DNA of 64,000 nt from Hygrophila difformis (GCA_030278955.1 JAOANR010000014.1:15564068-15628067), one strand, 5' to 3'. Positions 24,754 through 36,310 are shown, numbered from the stretch's first letter. Notes: generated from the sequence alone by a model not told the origin. Translations and numbers: made by a program.

Positions 24754-25259
24754 CCAGACTATTTTAAAGCTATTTATTTTAAAGAAAATATCTGATACCA
24801 ATGTGGTATCAGAGCCCAGAATATTTTAAAAACTACTATTTTAAAGAGCCCAGAATATTTTTAAACTATTATTTTCAAGTATTATTATTTTTAAAATTAT
24901 CATTTCTAAACTAGTAATATATTTTAAAGAGCTCAATTATTATTTTGAAGTTAAAGCCCAAATTTTTAGCCCAAAAATTTTTAGAAGCCCAAGAAATTAT
25001 TTTTGGCCCAATAACCTTGTTTTTATTTAAAGCCCAAATAATTTATTTCTTTCGGCCCAATATAGCGGCCCAAACCTTCTATCCTTATTTTAATCTATCC
25101 ATGGAATGAATTTATTTTTAAAACCCATGGATAAATAAATGCATGCATAAATTTTTTTTTTTATCAGGGGGGATCATCACTGCATGTGCATATTGCATTT
25201 CTATACCTTAGAGAACCTAGAAGCGTTATGTTGTAACCTAGATCTTTTCCTTGCGCTAG

Positions 25260-25571
25260 ATGGCTAACCAAGACATGATGAACTTAATGGTCAAAATGAT
25301 GAACGCTCACTTTGATTCCCAACAAACCATACAACAAATGGAACATCGTATGGCCCAATTGGAGGCAAATCTGCACCATATGGGAAGCTTAAGAGAGGCG
25401 GACCACCACCGCATAAACCAGCTCGAAGACCAAATCCAAACCCTTACTACACAAAATCTATGTTTAAAGGAGCTTGTTGATGCTCATGGGGATGACTTGA
25501 ACCACATTTTCGATGACCTACTACCGTCAAGTCCAGTGGAGGATCCCACCACTGTGCCGGAGGACGCCTAA
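25260..25571 (+). CDS. Short coiled-coil protein of K2, function unknown
   Basis: An ATG-started frame of 103 codons in the sense direction of K2, about 520 bp after the 5' LTR. The product is rich in Met, Gln and Asp, with heptad-like spacing (MEHRMAQLEANLHHMG, HHRINQLEDQIQTLTTQ) suggesting a coiled coil, and an acidic tail (SPVEDPTTVPEDA). No zinc knuckle or capsid motif is seen. It could be the remnant of the gag start or a small accessory protein. It resembles in style, not in alignable sequence, the coiled-coil tails of the A1 gene and of the K2 antisense product. A chance frame cannot be excluded. Confidence 0.45.
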   Translation: MANQDMMNLMVKMMNAHFDSQQTIQQMEHRMAQLEANLHHMGSLREADHHRINQLEDQIQTLTTQNLCLKELVDAHGDDLNHIFDDLLPSSPVEDPTTVPEDA

Positions 25572-25874
25572 AAACGATAGGAGGATCCTATTTTGGTATA
25601 TCCTATCACTTGTACTAAAAATTCCTTTTAAGGAAATAAAATGCAAGATTTATCTATTTAGATAAATTTAAATCCGAAATTATAAAAACATAAAAACACA
25701 CGATGCATCAAACTATGCAGTACAAACAGAGACATGCACGGAATCAGAGTAACGTCACAGTACTACATCTTAAGAGAAATACCAAACCAAGTCTAACTGA
25801 AAACGCAAATGGGAAATACTAAACCAACCGCTGCTAACACGAGTCTAGATAAAACATAAACGGGAAACATAAAG

Positions 25875-27218
25875 TCACTGATCAGGAGGAGGGAACCGGC
25901 GACGCATGTAGTCATCCATCTGACGCATGTAGGCGTACATGTCCGTCAAAGTGGCCTGCTGCTCCGCCTGTCTCACAGTGAGCGTGTCCATACGATCCTG
26001 ATAGAGATCCATCCTAGCATCCAAGGCGTCATAGCGAGCCTGCCCAGCTGCAAACCCGGCATCCATACTGATACGCATCTCCTGCATCATCTGGAGCATC
26101 TGCGTCATGTCCTGACCCCGCGGTGGAACCACACCCTGCTGTGGAACCACAGGAGGAGGAAGTGGTCGCTCAGGAGGAACAACTAAGATCAAACCACCAT
26201 CCTCAGGCTGCGGGTGCAGTATAGCCCGAGGCGCTCCACGACGCAAAGTGCTGCGCCGGGCGGCATAAGACGGAATACGGTAGTGCTCACCTGGAGCTAA
26301 AGGATAGGGGTCCGTCTCGGGAGACGTGCGGATCCCCTGGGCAGCGCATAGGCCACAAATGAGGTGTGCGTGAGTGATCACCCTACTCCCTCGCCCCCGT
26401 CGTAAACCCCTCAGGTTGTCCGCAATGCAAGCGCCCACATTTACCCGGCCGCCCCGTGCGATAAAGCAGATAGTCTCAAAGACATGATCTATGACGATAT
26501 GACTTCGGGTGATCAGCCGGATGCGTCCTAACCAAAGCTGAGCAAGTACACGCCAATGAGCATCCAAAGATGTCAGTCGCAACTCGTGGGGTTCCCCAGT
26601 CCGCGGGGGTACCTCGGTACACAAGACACCCCAGGCAGGGGCATAAACCCGACCCTCTGGCTGCGGTCGGAACGCGCCATCATCTGGAAGGCCGAAATAG
26701 GTGTTAATCGCCCGAGCACTGAAGTCTAAGTAGCGACCACGAACCCAGACTCGAGAGAGGTCGTCGTCTACCCCAAGACCACTGATGTTGGCGATAACCT
26801 CCATGGCTAGATAGCCGGAGGCAACGCCCTCGGGATGACGTGCAAGACCGGTCCACTGGAGATGCCCCAACACTGCACTGATCCGGTCATCGCCCATATG
26901 ATCGGGGAACAAGCCTCGCTCGGGAACGTAAGCCCTCTTCCGACGAAGCTCGTCGAAATAGAAGTCCTGGGAGGCCATCGTATGGAAACGGAACCGATCA
27001 TGCCGGCGAGGACGCACCTCGTAAGGGAGACCCCTGAGCCTCGGCTCTCGCTCCTCGTCCTCCTCGGACTCACTGTCGTCATCGCCGTCGCTATCATCAC
27101 TATCCGGCATCACCGGAACGGCAGTGCTAGGGCCAGCAGCATCACGTCGAGCAGCCCGTCTCTTGGCCCCCGGAAGGACCATAAGGAACGCCAAGATGAA
27201 CCACAGAAAAAGCAACAT
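25875..27218 (-). CDS. Antisense gene of K2: putative plant transposon protein
   Basis: The frame runs on the minus strand from ATG at 27218 (or ATG at 27182, starting MVLPGAKRRAARRD) to 25875, 447 or 435 aa. A splice acceptor (GTTCGCAG) sits one base before 27218, and a donor (GTAAG/GTATGT) follows an upstream exon ending near 27843, so a 5' intron of about 620 nt is likely. The N-terminus is basic then acidic (SDDSDGDDDSESEEDEE). The middle (about residues 90-330) carries WVRGRYLDFSARAINTYFGL, a histidine/arginine-rich block, RVNVGACIADNL and HLICGLCAAQGI, the layout of the domain called putative plant transposon protein (PF20167 as I recall). The C-terminal part is Met/Asp-rich and probably a coiled coil. 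Coding GC content is clearly above that of the surroundings. Antisense genes of this kind are known from Tat-lineage elements; finding one in a Tekay-like element is less usual. Function is unknown. Confidence 0.7.
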   Translation of the reverse strand: MLLFLWFILAFLMVLPGAKRRAARRDAAGPSTAVPVMPDSDDSDGDDDSESEEDEEREPRLRGLPYEVRPRRHDRFRFHTMASQDFYFDELRRKRAYVPERGLFPDHMGDDRISAVLGHLQWTGLARHPEGVASGYLAMEVIANISGLGVDDDLSRVWVRGRYLDFSARAINTYFGLPDDGAFRPQPEGRVYAPAWGVLCTEVPPRTGEPHELRLTSLDAHWRVLAQLWLGRIRLITRSHIVIDHVFETICFIARGGRVNVGACIADNLRGLRRGRGSRVITHAHLICGLCAAQGIRTSPETDPYPLAPGEHYRIPSYAARRSTLRRGAPRAILHPQPEDGGLILVVPPERPLPPPVVPQQGVVPPRGQDMTQMLQMMQEMRISMDAGFAAGQARYDALDARMDLYQDRMDTLTVRQAEQQATLTDMYAYMRQMDDYMRRRFPPPDQ

Positions 27219-27219
27219 C

Positions 27220-27842
27220 CTGCGAACACCCAATATCAAGGGTAAGACTAATTTTCAACACATCAATTCACAAGAAAAAATACATATAGACATCATAAAT
27301 ATAGAGTTCCAACGAGGAAAATCCAGGAGGGATTTAGACCCAATAGTTTGTCAATACATATTGGGAGAGAATCAAACCAAGGAATGTGCCCAGACAAATT
27401 CAAAAACCCATTGTGGCATTCTGTCGAACACCTTATGCGCGCAATAAATTAAGTTCAAAAATTTTGTAAACACATGGCAATTAACCACAAAACCAAACAA
27501 TTGCTTGAACAACAAATCATAATCACAAGTGTCAACAAACAACACCAACGAAACCACTTTTACACCAATAACACCAACAAAATCGAAAATTTCATAGTTC
27601 CCCTAAAAATCCAAGTTCTAGCAAGAAATTCCACAACTTAGGCACATATATACATACCAATATTTCCTAAACAATAGAAATGGCACCAAAGTACTACATA
27701 CAACCATTAATTCGCGAGAATTAAGCCGAAAATTTCAAAACCCCAATTTACATGCCAAAACCCTAATTCCTCAATTCAATCAAATTCTAACAAATCAAGG
27801 CATAAAACTTGAAATTGACAAGTGAAAATAGAAGATACATAC
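27220..27842 (-). other. Predicted 5' intron of the K2 antisense gene
   Basis: Minus-strand donor GTATGT at 27842 and acceptor CAG ending at 27220, AT-rich throughout. The upstream exon (27843 to about 28000) has no start codon in phase and would be 5' UTR. GC-rich DNA around 27940-28040 may be its promoter. Confidence 0.5.
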
Positions 27843-28120
27843 CTTACAAAGAGAAATCGAAGTCAGAACTAGGAGAATCCGAGCACGAGGGGACGAATTT
27901 GAGAGGAAGTTGGGAGGAATTTCGGAAGGGGAAAGGGGTGAAATGGCTCGCGCCCCGCGCGAGCCCTATATGCTGACCCTGGGGGCGCCGCGCGGACCTC
28001 GCGCGCTAAACCCCATAAACCCGCGCGGACCCCGCGCAGAACAAAAAAAAAAAATATATATAATATTTTTTTTTTATTTACTCCTCCTCTGCTCTACAAA
28101 ATACAAGTGGACCGAAACGT

Positions 28121-28594
28121 GTGAAACGGCAAGACATAGAATTTCAAGTCGTAGATAAGGTCATGTTAAAGATATCACCGATGAAGGGGGTGATGCATTT
28201 TGGCAAACAAGGAAAGCTAAGTCCTCGGAATATAGGACCTTATGAAATTCTAGTAAAGGTCGGGAATCTAGCATATCGTCTAGTCTTACCGCCACAATTG
28301 GCTAGAGTTCACAATGTGTTCCACATATCACAATTGAAGAAGTATGTGCACGATCCGACCCATGTATTCCAACCGGAAGGAATTAAATTGGATGATGACT
28401 TGAGCTATGAGGAAATTCCGGTACAATTACTCGATGTTAAGGAGAGAGTAACAAGGAACAAAACCGTGAGAATGGTCAAGGTTCTTTGGTCGAACCATGA
28501 AAGTGAAACAGCAACATGGGAACTAGGAGCCGACATGAAGGAGCGTCATCCGACCCTATTCCAAGATGGTGCAACCACAGTTGTGGGGACATAA
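28121..28594 (+). pseudogene. C-terminal pol fragment of K2 (end of integrase plus chromodomain)
   Basis: A sense frame with no upstream integrase core. From about residue 4 it aligns with residues 845-999 of the K4 pol: [23 protein letters not shown], then a chromodomain-like tail ([17 protein letters not shown]). Homology begins abruptly near 28115, next to a poly-A/T-rich stretch. It is a deletion remnant rather than a working gene. In chromoviruses the chromodomain guides integration towards heterochromatin. Confidence 0.85.
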
Positions 28595-28763
28595 CTGTAA
28601 TCTTAAGGGAGGGAGGATGTAATACCCCGTAAGGATGCATAAGCATTTATTTTTGAAACCCGAATAGATTGTATCCCAAGTAAATAAAAGAACCCTAACT
28701 CTTAGCGCGAGAAAAGCCGAAGCACAACTTCGAGGACGAAGTTGATTCTTAAGGGGGGGAGGA

Positions 28764-31700
28764 TGTAATACCCCGAATTTTTATCAACGTCCAAGGGAAT
28801 AAAATTTATTCCTATCAATGTCGAAATATATCCGAGAAGAAGAAAATAATTTATCACAATAATTTATTGCTCAGAAATGAAACGCCGATAGATTTAAATT
28901 CAAAATGGAATAAAAGAGGGAAAGGAAGCCCGAAGACATTCCATGAATTGAGTAAAAATAATTGGAGTTAAGTTCATGAAAGAAAAGAATTTTAATTCCA
29001 AGAACCCGTGAAGTCGAAAGAAATTTAATGATACAAGTTATCGCACGAGAGTCAAAAGACGACAAATTGGAAGCCGACGAACCCGAGACCGACGGACTTA
29101 AGATTTTAACATCAAATTCATTTGAGTCAAGATAAACTTAAGATAAGAATTTATGACCCGAGAATGACCCGAAAAATCGAGCCCGAAAACGTAGGAGGAT
29201 AGAAGTCCGAAAGAAAGGAGGAAAAGCACGACGGATCGCACGACCCCGCCCGGACCGAAGTCCAGGCGTACTTGGCGCGGTGTCCGCGCGGTTTCCTCCA
29301 CTATAGCGCGCCAACTGCGCGCCATTGCAGCAGCAGCTGCGTTTGTCGCGTTTTGGCGAAGTTCTCGCCAATTTTCGGGACCCAAGGGGGGAATCTCGAT
29401 CTATCACGGGTGTGGCATCTTTTGGACGTTATGTATTGAGTCCCATCTTCATTTGTCAGCCATTTTCATCAATCATTCACCCCAAAACTCTCCCAAAACT
29501 CTCCCAAAGCCAAACACTCTTCCGACGAACTTCCGGCGACTTTCCGACGAGTTTCCGGCAACCAAATCCAACCAAGGAAGTGTGTAGATCAAGGATTGCA
29601 GGCTTTGGATTGTTGGTAAGATGTTATTCAAGTTTCCTTATGATTTTAAGATCATAAACATCATCCTAACTTACGAATCTTCGTATTCAAACACAAATCG
29701 GAGCCAAGGGAAGAATAAATCGGGTGGAAGAGATTCGTTCGTGACATCCCGTGGATTCCGGACGACCCGTGACTTCCTAGAACATCATCCCCACTGTAAG
29801 TTAACCTTACTATGGTTTTGGGTGACTTAAAATGCAACCAAACATAGAGATTCAACTCAAGAAAATTTATAAAAATCTGTCAACAAGAGAAACCCTCAAC
29901 GCAGCGTTTTCGTATGAATTTTTCGAACCCTTAAAAGTCTTCAAACGGAAAAACCTTAAACATGAAAAACATTCCTAAGACATTAATCTAGCTACTGTAA
30001 AAATTTCATAATTTTTCATCGTGTTTTGATATCCGAAAACGACCATGAACAGACCTGCCATCGACTTAGATCTTGAAATAGTGATAGATTCTTTATTCAA
30101 ACTTGTTGGTTATTTTGACCTTGGATATAGGCTGATCTAGGATTGGTGTTGAACATAAGAATTGTAGATCTATGAGTCTTGAATACCTCTGTAAAATTTT
30201 ATGCATTTTCATCAAGTTTTGATACCCCAAATCGAGTCGGACATATTCTGCGTTTTAAAGAATTTTCAAAGGTTGACAGTTTTCTTAACCGAACTTGATG
30301 AGCATATTTCCATCATATCTAGTCCGAACCAATCTTCATGATCTAAACAAAAGTTGTTGGAAATCAAGTCTAGTATGTGTCTGTAAAATTTCAGAATTTT
30401 TGAAGTCCATTTGATATGTCAAAAAGTCAAATCTTTGAGAGGTGTCAAACATGAATCCTGGCAGCATACCATTTGTGTAGAAAACTTGATTTTTGACATG
30501 CTTGCTATCATTTTTCCGAAAAACTCAAAACATGAAAGTTGTTCATTGGGATGTTTTTGAGCTACTGTGAAAATTTCAGATCAATCGCCTAAGAAATGGA
30601 TTTTTAAACTGAAAAGGCGTAAACTGTGACATCGATCGGTTTTAACTTGTGAAATTTTGAAATTTTTAAACAACGATCGAAATCTTGTGATACGATAAAG
30701 CTATATTTTTGAAAATCCCGTTACACTAAAGTTGAAACAATATCGGTTACATAAAATCAGGGGGTGAGTGCTCTGCAGGGTGCCCTCCTAATTGTTCATT
30801 TTGTGCCAAAACGGCAATGATTATTACGCGCGAAAGATCGCCAAAACGGCATCTTATTATTTTGGGCCTATCCTCTCGAGTGTATCCGTATGGGTTAATC
30901 GAGGCTCGATGGAGCGGTACTGGATATGGCGTATTTGGTCACAAGAGACCAACGGCCTACCCTCTCGAGTGTATCCGTATGGGTTACTCGAGGCTCGACG
31001 GAGTGGTACTGGGTATGGCGTATCGGCTGCGGCCGCCGGATCACCGGCTAACTTGACATGATACTTATGAAATTGGCTGAGGCCGCCGGATCACCGGCTA
31101 ACTGTTACTATTGATATTGGCTGCGGCCGCCGGATCACCGGCTAACTGTTACTATTGATATTGGCTGCGGCCGCCGGATCACCGGCTAACTGATACTATT
31201 GATATTGGCTGCGGCCGCCGGATCACCGGCTAAATGATATATTGTTGAGATAATGGCGTAACGGGAAATCTATATTAAAAAGCTCAGATTTTATGAAATT
31301 GGCTGCGGCCGCCGGATTGCCGGCTAAATCAAATATTGTTGAGATGGTGACGTATCGGGGAGAATTTTTAAAAGCTCAAATCTTTATTTATTTACTTACG
31401 GCATTATTCGTGTTTTTTTTAAATCATGTCTTAAATAATTGCCCATGCTTAAGTTTTAAATTATGAAATTAAATGTGTCTTTAAAGTATGTAATTATATT
31501 CGCAATTTTAAAATAAAATGTTTTTATGCATGACAAAAAGTCTTATCTTAACTATGCCGTGCAAATCATTTTACTATGAAAGTTGAATCATGATCACGTG
31601 AAAATCTTTATTTTAAATCATGCCATTTATTTATTAGTGGATGATTAACTTAAATTGTGTATTACCTACAAACATCTTTTTATTAAATTTAATTAAAGGA

Positions 31701-32122
31701 TTTGAAACCCCTAAATCATGCTATGTGTTAACTTACTCAGCGCGTTTTTGCTGACCCAAACCATTTATCCCCTTTTTCTTACAGAGTCTGAAGATTATGC
31801 ATCGTCATATGCATACATGGGAACATTTGGGGAAATCTCTATTTTAAATCCCTGCATTTAATTACGACTTGCATGAACGGGACTGTTTAACCCGTGTTTT
31901 GGCCATGTCGGCCCTTATACTTTATTTCCGCTGCACAATTTATATTTCCGCTGCAACTTTGATGTATTATCTTTAAGTTATATATGAATGGGCTGTTTGA
32001 ATATTTTAAATTCTGAAAAACCATAGCCTTGCATCTCTTTAGTGAGCTCGGAGAAACCGTGTCTTGCTAGAGAGGTGTGGCGGTGGCATCCCGGCCTGGG
32101 TTACCAAAACCGGGGTGTTACA
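28764..32122 (+). repeat. 3' LTR of K2
   Basis: 3359 bp, the same length as the 5' LTR. It is preceded by CTTAAGGGGGGGAGGA (polypurine tract). An extra polypurine tract plus LTR-like start lies 147 bp upstream (TGTAATACCCCGTAAGG, near 28617). Confidence 0.93.
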
Positions 32123-35100
32123 ACCCCGCCCGGACCGACGTCCAGGCGAGTGTGGCGCGCACTTGGCGCTGGGTTTGGCTAAAAACCTCGCCAACCCCGC
32201 GCCGTCCTGACAGCAGCGACGTTTTGTCGCGTTTTGGCGACTTTCTCGCCAATTTTCGGGGCCCAAGGGTGGGAATCTTGATCTATCACGGGGGAGGCTT
32301 ATTTTGGACGATAGGTAATGATTCCCAGCCCCATTATCATCCATTTACTTCATCTTTTCATCCCAAAAACTCTCCCAAACTCTCCCAAAGCCAAACACCC
32401 TTCCGGCGGACTTTCCGGCGACTTTCCGGCAACCAAATCCGACCGAGGAAGTGTGTAGATCAAGGATTGCAGGCTTTGGATTGTTGGTAAGATGTTATTC
32501 AAGTTTCCATATGGTTTTAAGATCATAACCATCATCCTAACTTATGAATCTTCGTATTCAAACACAAATCGGAGCCAAGGGAAGAATAAATCGGGTGGAA
32601 GAGATTCGTTCGTGACATCCCGTGGATTCCGGACGACCCCGTGACTTCCTAGACATCATCCCCACTGTAAGTTAACCTTACTATGGTTTTGGGTGACTTA
32701 AAATGCAACCAAACATAGAGATTCAACTCAAGAAAATTAATAAAAATCTGTCAACAAGAGAAACCCTCAACGCAGCGTTTTCGTATGAATTTTTCAAACC
32801 TCTAAAGCTGCTCAAACAAGAAAACTCAAAACATGAAAAGTGTTGCTAAGACTTTGGTCTAGCTCCTGTAAAAATTTTAGAATTTTTCATGATGTTTTGA
32901 AACCTGAAACCAACCCAAAACCGAAGAGTATTAAATCTGGATCTTACAACTTGGACAGATTTCACTCTCAATCTTATTAGCCATTTTGACCTTGGATCTA
33001 GGCCGATCTAGGATTGGAGTTGAACATAAGAATTGTAGATCTATGAGTTTGGAATATTACTGTAAGTTTTTAGAATTTTTCATTGAGATTTGAACCTCCA
33101 AACTCGAGCCGATCCGATCTGCGTTAGAACCGATGTCAAGAACCTTGACAGATTTCATAATCAAACTCGACGAGCAAAACTCTTACTTCGAGTGTTCAAA
33201 CCTCAAAACTCAAAACTAAGATTTTGATCCAAAGATCATAAGCTATATTGTGTAAAAATTTCAAAGATTTTCATCAAGTTTTGATACCCCAAATCGTATC
33301 GGACATATTCTGCGTTTTTAAGAATTGTCAAAGGATGACAGATTTCATAACCGATCTTGATGAGCTTATTCCTATCACTTCTAGCCCGAACCAATCTATG
33401 TGATCTAAATAAAAGTTGTTGGAAATCAAGTCTAGTATGTGTCTGTAAAATTTCAGAATTTTTGAAGTCCATTTGATATGTCAAAAAGTCAAATCTTTGA
33501 GAGGTGTCAAACCTGAATCCTGGCAGCATACTATTTGAGTCGAAAACTTGATTTTTGACATGCTTCCCATCGTTTTTCCGAAAAACTTAAAACACGAAAG
33601 TTGTTCGTTGGGATGTTTTTGAGATACTGTGAAAATTTCAAATCAATCGCCTAAGAAATGGATGTTTAAACCAAAAAGGCGCAAACTGTGACATCGATCG
33701 GTTTTAAACTTGTGAGATTTTGAAATTTCTAAACAAACGATCGAGACGTTGGAATTACGATATATCTATACTTTTGAAAAATCCCGTTACACCAAATAAA
33801 AACATTTTCTTTAAAAGAATTCTTTTGAAACATTGGGGATTTGTGACCAAGTTTGACATTATCAATATGATTCATGCGGGTTTGATTCCCTATGATGTAT
33901 TTGAGTTCTTGCGGGTTAGATTCCCCAAGGGCGATCGTATGTTTTCCTACGGGTTTGATTCCCTAGGATGTATTGAGTTCTTGCGGGTTAGATTCCCCAA
34001 GGGCGATTGAATGTTTTCCTGCGGAAATATTGATTATGAGGATTGCGGTCACAAGAGCCCTGGTGAATGGTGAACTATAAAAGAAACGAAAAATATTTTG
34101 AGAAATGATACTTTTGATATTGGCTGCGGCCGCCGGATCACCGGCTAAATGATATATTGTTGAGATGATGGCGTAACGGGAAATATATTAAAAGCTTAGA
34201 TTTTATGAAATTGGCTGCGGCCGCCGGATTGCTGGCTAAATTAAATATTGTTGAAATGTTTTTATGAAATTTAATTAAAGGCTTTGAAACCCCTAACCCA
34301 TGCTATGTGTTAACTTATTCAGCGCGTTTTTGCTGACCCAAACCATTTATCTCCTTTTTCTTACAGAGTCCGAAGAATATGCATCATCATATGCATACAT
34401 GGGAACATTTGGGGAAATCTGTATTTTAAATCCCCTGCATTAATTACGACTTGCATGAACGGGACTGTTTAACCCGTGTTTTGGCCATGTTGGCCCTTAT
34501 ACTTTATTTCCGCTGCAACTTTGATATATTATTTTCAAATTATATATGAATGGGCTGTTTGAATATTTTAAATTCTGAAAAACAATAGCCTTGCATCTCT
34601 TTAGTGAGCTCGGAGAAACCGTGTCTTGCTAGGGAGGTGTGGCGGTGGCATCCCGGCCTGGGTTACCAAAACCGGGGTGTTACATAATTGCTTTCATAAC
34701 TTAGATTAAATTATGTCAAGTAGATGGTAGTTCAAACACAAACTTGAATCGAGTAACTGAGTGGAAAATCTTAGTAAACGACGTGGGCCCTGCTTCTATC
34801 GCACATCCTCCAGTGAACGATCCGGTCTTACTATAAATTACTACAATTTTTGACTCCGTGCGCTTTCGGGGGCACAGTTTCTTAACACGAGTAAATAAAA
34901 ACGTGACAACTTATAAATATATCCCTAATCCCAACTACGCCTTCATTATTGGTTTCATTAAATAAAATTGAACACCATGATTATGATTTTTCAGAAAATA
35001 CTCATGTAGTGGGAACTTGTCAAAAGTTTCATGGCAAGGATCTTCAAGGCACGAAATTATCAAAAGTTTCATGCCGGGGAGGTCCATAACGCCGTTTGAA

Positions 35101-35242
35101 CTCAAAGTTTCCCCTCATGAGTAAAAAAAAAGTGAACTATATCCTTAAACCCCTTTTCCATGAATCATAACTCTTTTCATTTAATAAATTTAACCTGGGA
35201 TATTTTAGAAATGCTCGTGTGACGAAATTGTCAAAAGTTTCA

Positions 35243-35260
35243 TGGCGCCGTTGCCGGGGA
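35243..35260 (+). other. Primer-binding site of A1 (tRNA-Asp)
   Basis: TGGCGCCGTTGCCGGGGA directly after the 5' LTR. It is complementary to the 3' end of plant tRNA-Asp, the primer known for Athila/Calypso-group elements. Confidence 0.88.
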
Positions 35261-35775
35261 GGATGCAACGTCGTTTATTAAGAGAATTACTCATAGCTAG
35301 TTAGTGTAGTTTATTTATTTATTGCAGAACAGAGAAGTACCCTCAAATTAATTAAACATTTAGAGTGCTAAAACTCTAAATGTGATGATGTTGATTTGAG
35401 GAGAAAACCTAACCTACTGGGTATTTATCCATCATGCAAGAAATTCCGAACCACCAAAAAGGAGCAGAAAAATAAAGCAGAAAACCAGGTTCCCGGTTGG
35501 ATTTAGTCCATGAATTTAAGAAAATAATTTCGGAAATTAAAGCAATTTAAAATCCGAAATAATTTTGTAAACAAATGGAATTAGTCCAACCTATTTTATG
35601 CAAGTTTAATTTTTAATAAAGATAGCCCATTAACAGTACAAAGATGTCTTGGACTAAAATCTCTTAAGTCCAAAACAAATAAAACCAACTGAGGCCCAAT
35701 TTCACCTACGCGGGCCCAGTCCGCGTAAATTTTGAAAATTTTCAAAATTGAAGTGCAGCTTTATCCCGCTCTCAG
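35261..35775 (+). other. Leader region of A1, no gene seen
   Basis: Non-coding. Contains a possible splice acceptor (TTTATTTATTGCAG near 35319-35332) and one copy of a motif (CTCTAAATGTGATGATGTTG, near 35375) that recurs near 45063. A related form lies immediately before the 3' LTR. Confidence 0.5.
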
Positions 35776-36136
35776 CTACGACGCTATTCTCACCTACGAT
35801 GCTATCCTAGGATAGCGCCGTATCCTAGGATAGCGCCGTAGTGGTGGGATAGCGCCATAGGGCACTTCCCACTCCTTTATTTATATCTCCCTACGACGCA
35901 GTCCTTTAGAATGACGCTATCCTAGGATAGCGCCGTACTGAAGGAACAGCGCCGTAGTGCTTCCTTATCCCTCCACCGCCTTACGACGCTATCTCATTAC
36001 TACGGCGCTATCCTAGGATAGCGTCGTAGCAATAGAATAGCGCCGTAGCACCCCTTTTCCCCTTATTTCCTATCTACGACGCTGAACAAGGCTTACGACG
36101 CTAGGATAGCGCCGTAAGTCAAGTTTAGCGCCGTAG
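35776..36136. repeat. Palindromic array upstream of the internal A1 promoter
   Basis: Four modules at 35776-35860, 35891-35957, 35980-36048 and 36074-36136, with 17 half-sites in all. Each module is outer site, spacer, inner palindrome (TACGACGCTATCC facing GGATAGCGCCGTA), spacer, outer site. The spacers are partly complementary to each other, for example TTCTCACC against GGTGGGA in the first module, so whole modules of 63-85 bp can form hairpins. The array ends 16 bp before a TATA box. Confidence 0.9.
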
Positions 36137-36152
36137 TCTTTTTCCCTCTTAT

Positions 36153-36160
36153 TATAAATA
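36153..36160 (+). promoter_or_regulatory. TATA box of the internal gene of A1
   Basis: TATAAATA in TTATTATAAATAACCCC. The start codon of the predicted gene is at 36311, giving a leader of roughly 120 nt if transcription begins about 30 bp downstream. Confidence 0.6.
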
Positions 36161-36310
36161 ACCCCTTCGTCTCCTTCCTCATTCCCACACTTCACATTTT
36201 CGAACTCCCACTCTCAAAACCCCTCGTACGAACGAACGCACAGTTCATTCGCAACAAAAACCACCAAATCCTAGGGGAAACTCTGCCCAAATTTCGTGAA
36301 ACCCATCGCA

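Larger units (their letters stand above)
21380..32122 (+). mobile_element. Tekay-like element K2 carrying an antisense gene, nested in K1
   Basis: Full element of 10,743 bp with ACCCC on both sides. LTRs 21380-24738 and 28764-32122 are both 3359 bp and differ at about 13 positions by eye (about 0.4%). The interior has a tRNA-Met primer site (24742), a short coiled-coil frame (25260-25571), an antisense gene (CDS 25875-27218 with an upstream exon) and only the last 150 or so codons of pol (28121-28594). It lacks protease, reverse transcriptase and the integrase core, so it is non-autonomous. Confidence 0.93.
16924..34684 (+). mobile_element. Tekay-like non-autonomous LTR element K1, containing K2
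   Basis: Bounded by TAATT (16919-16923 and 34685-34689). The empty site in the A1 3' LTR (near 56256-56260) has a single TAATT. LTRs are 16924-19966 and 20894-34684, both 3043 bp after removing K2 and its duplication, and differ at about 14 sites by eye (about 0.5%). The interior is only 927 bp (19967-20893) with a primer site and a polypurine tract but no coding frame. It must be mobilised by proteins from a relative such as K4. Confidence 0.92.
20894..34684 (+). repeat. 3' LTR of K1, split by K2
   Basis: Blocks 20894-21379 and 32128-34684. The target duplication ACCCC of K2 is at 21375-21379 and 32123-32127. Confidence 0.9.
10043..35242 (+). repeat. 5' LTR of A1, split into three blocks
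   Basis: Blocks 10043-10467, 13560-16923 and 34690-35242 align in order with the uninterrupted 3' LTR. The first gap is the solo LTR S1, the second is K1. U3 carries a palindromic array, then TATATAAG at 13746-13753. R/U5 carries a second array (14398-14746). By eye it differs from the 3' LTR at several dozen positions, about 1% or more. Confidence 0.88.

Noticed and set aside
35776..36136. Regular repeats with spacers that could suggest a CRISPR array
   Set aside because: The context is plant nuclear DNA, half-sites are palindromic and diverged, spacers are short and partly complementary, and no cas-like gene exists.
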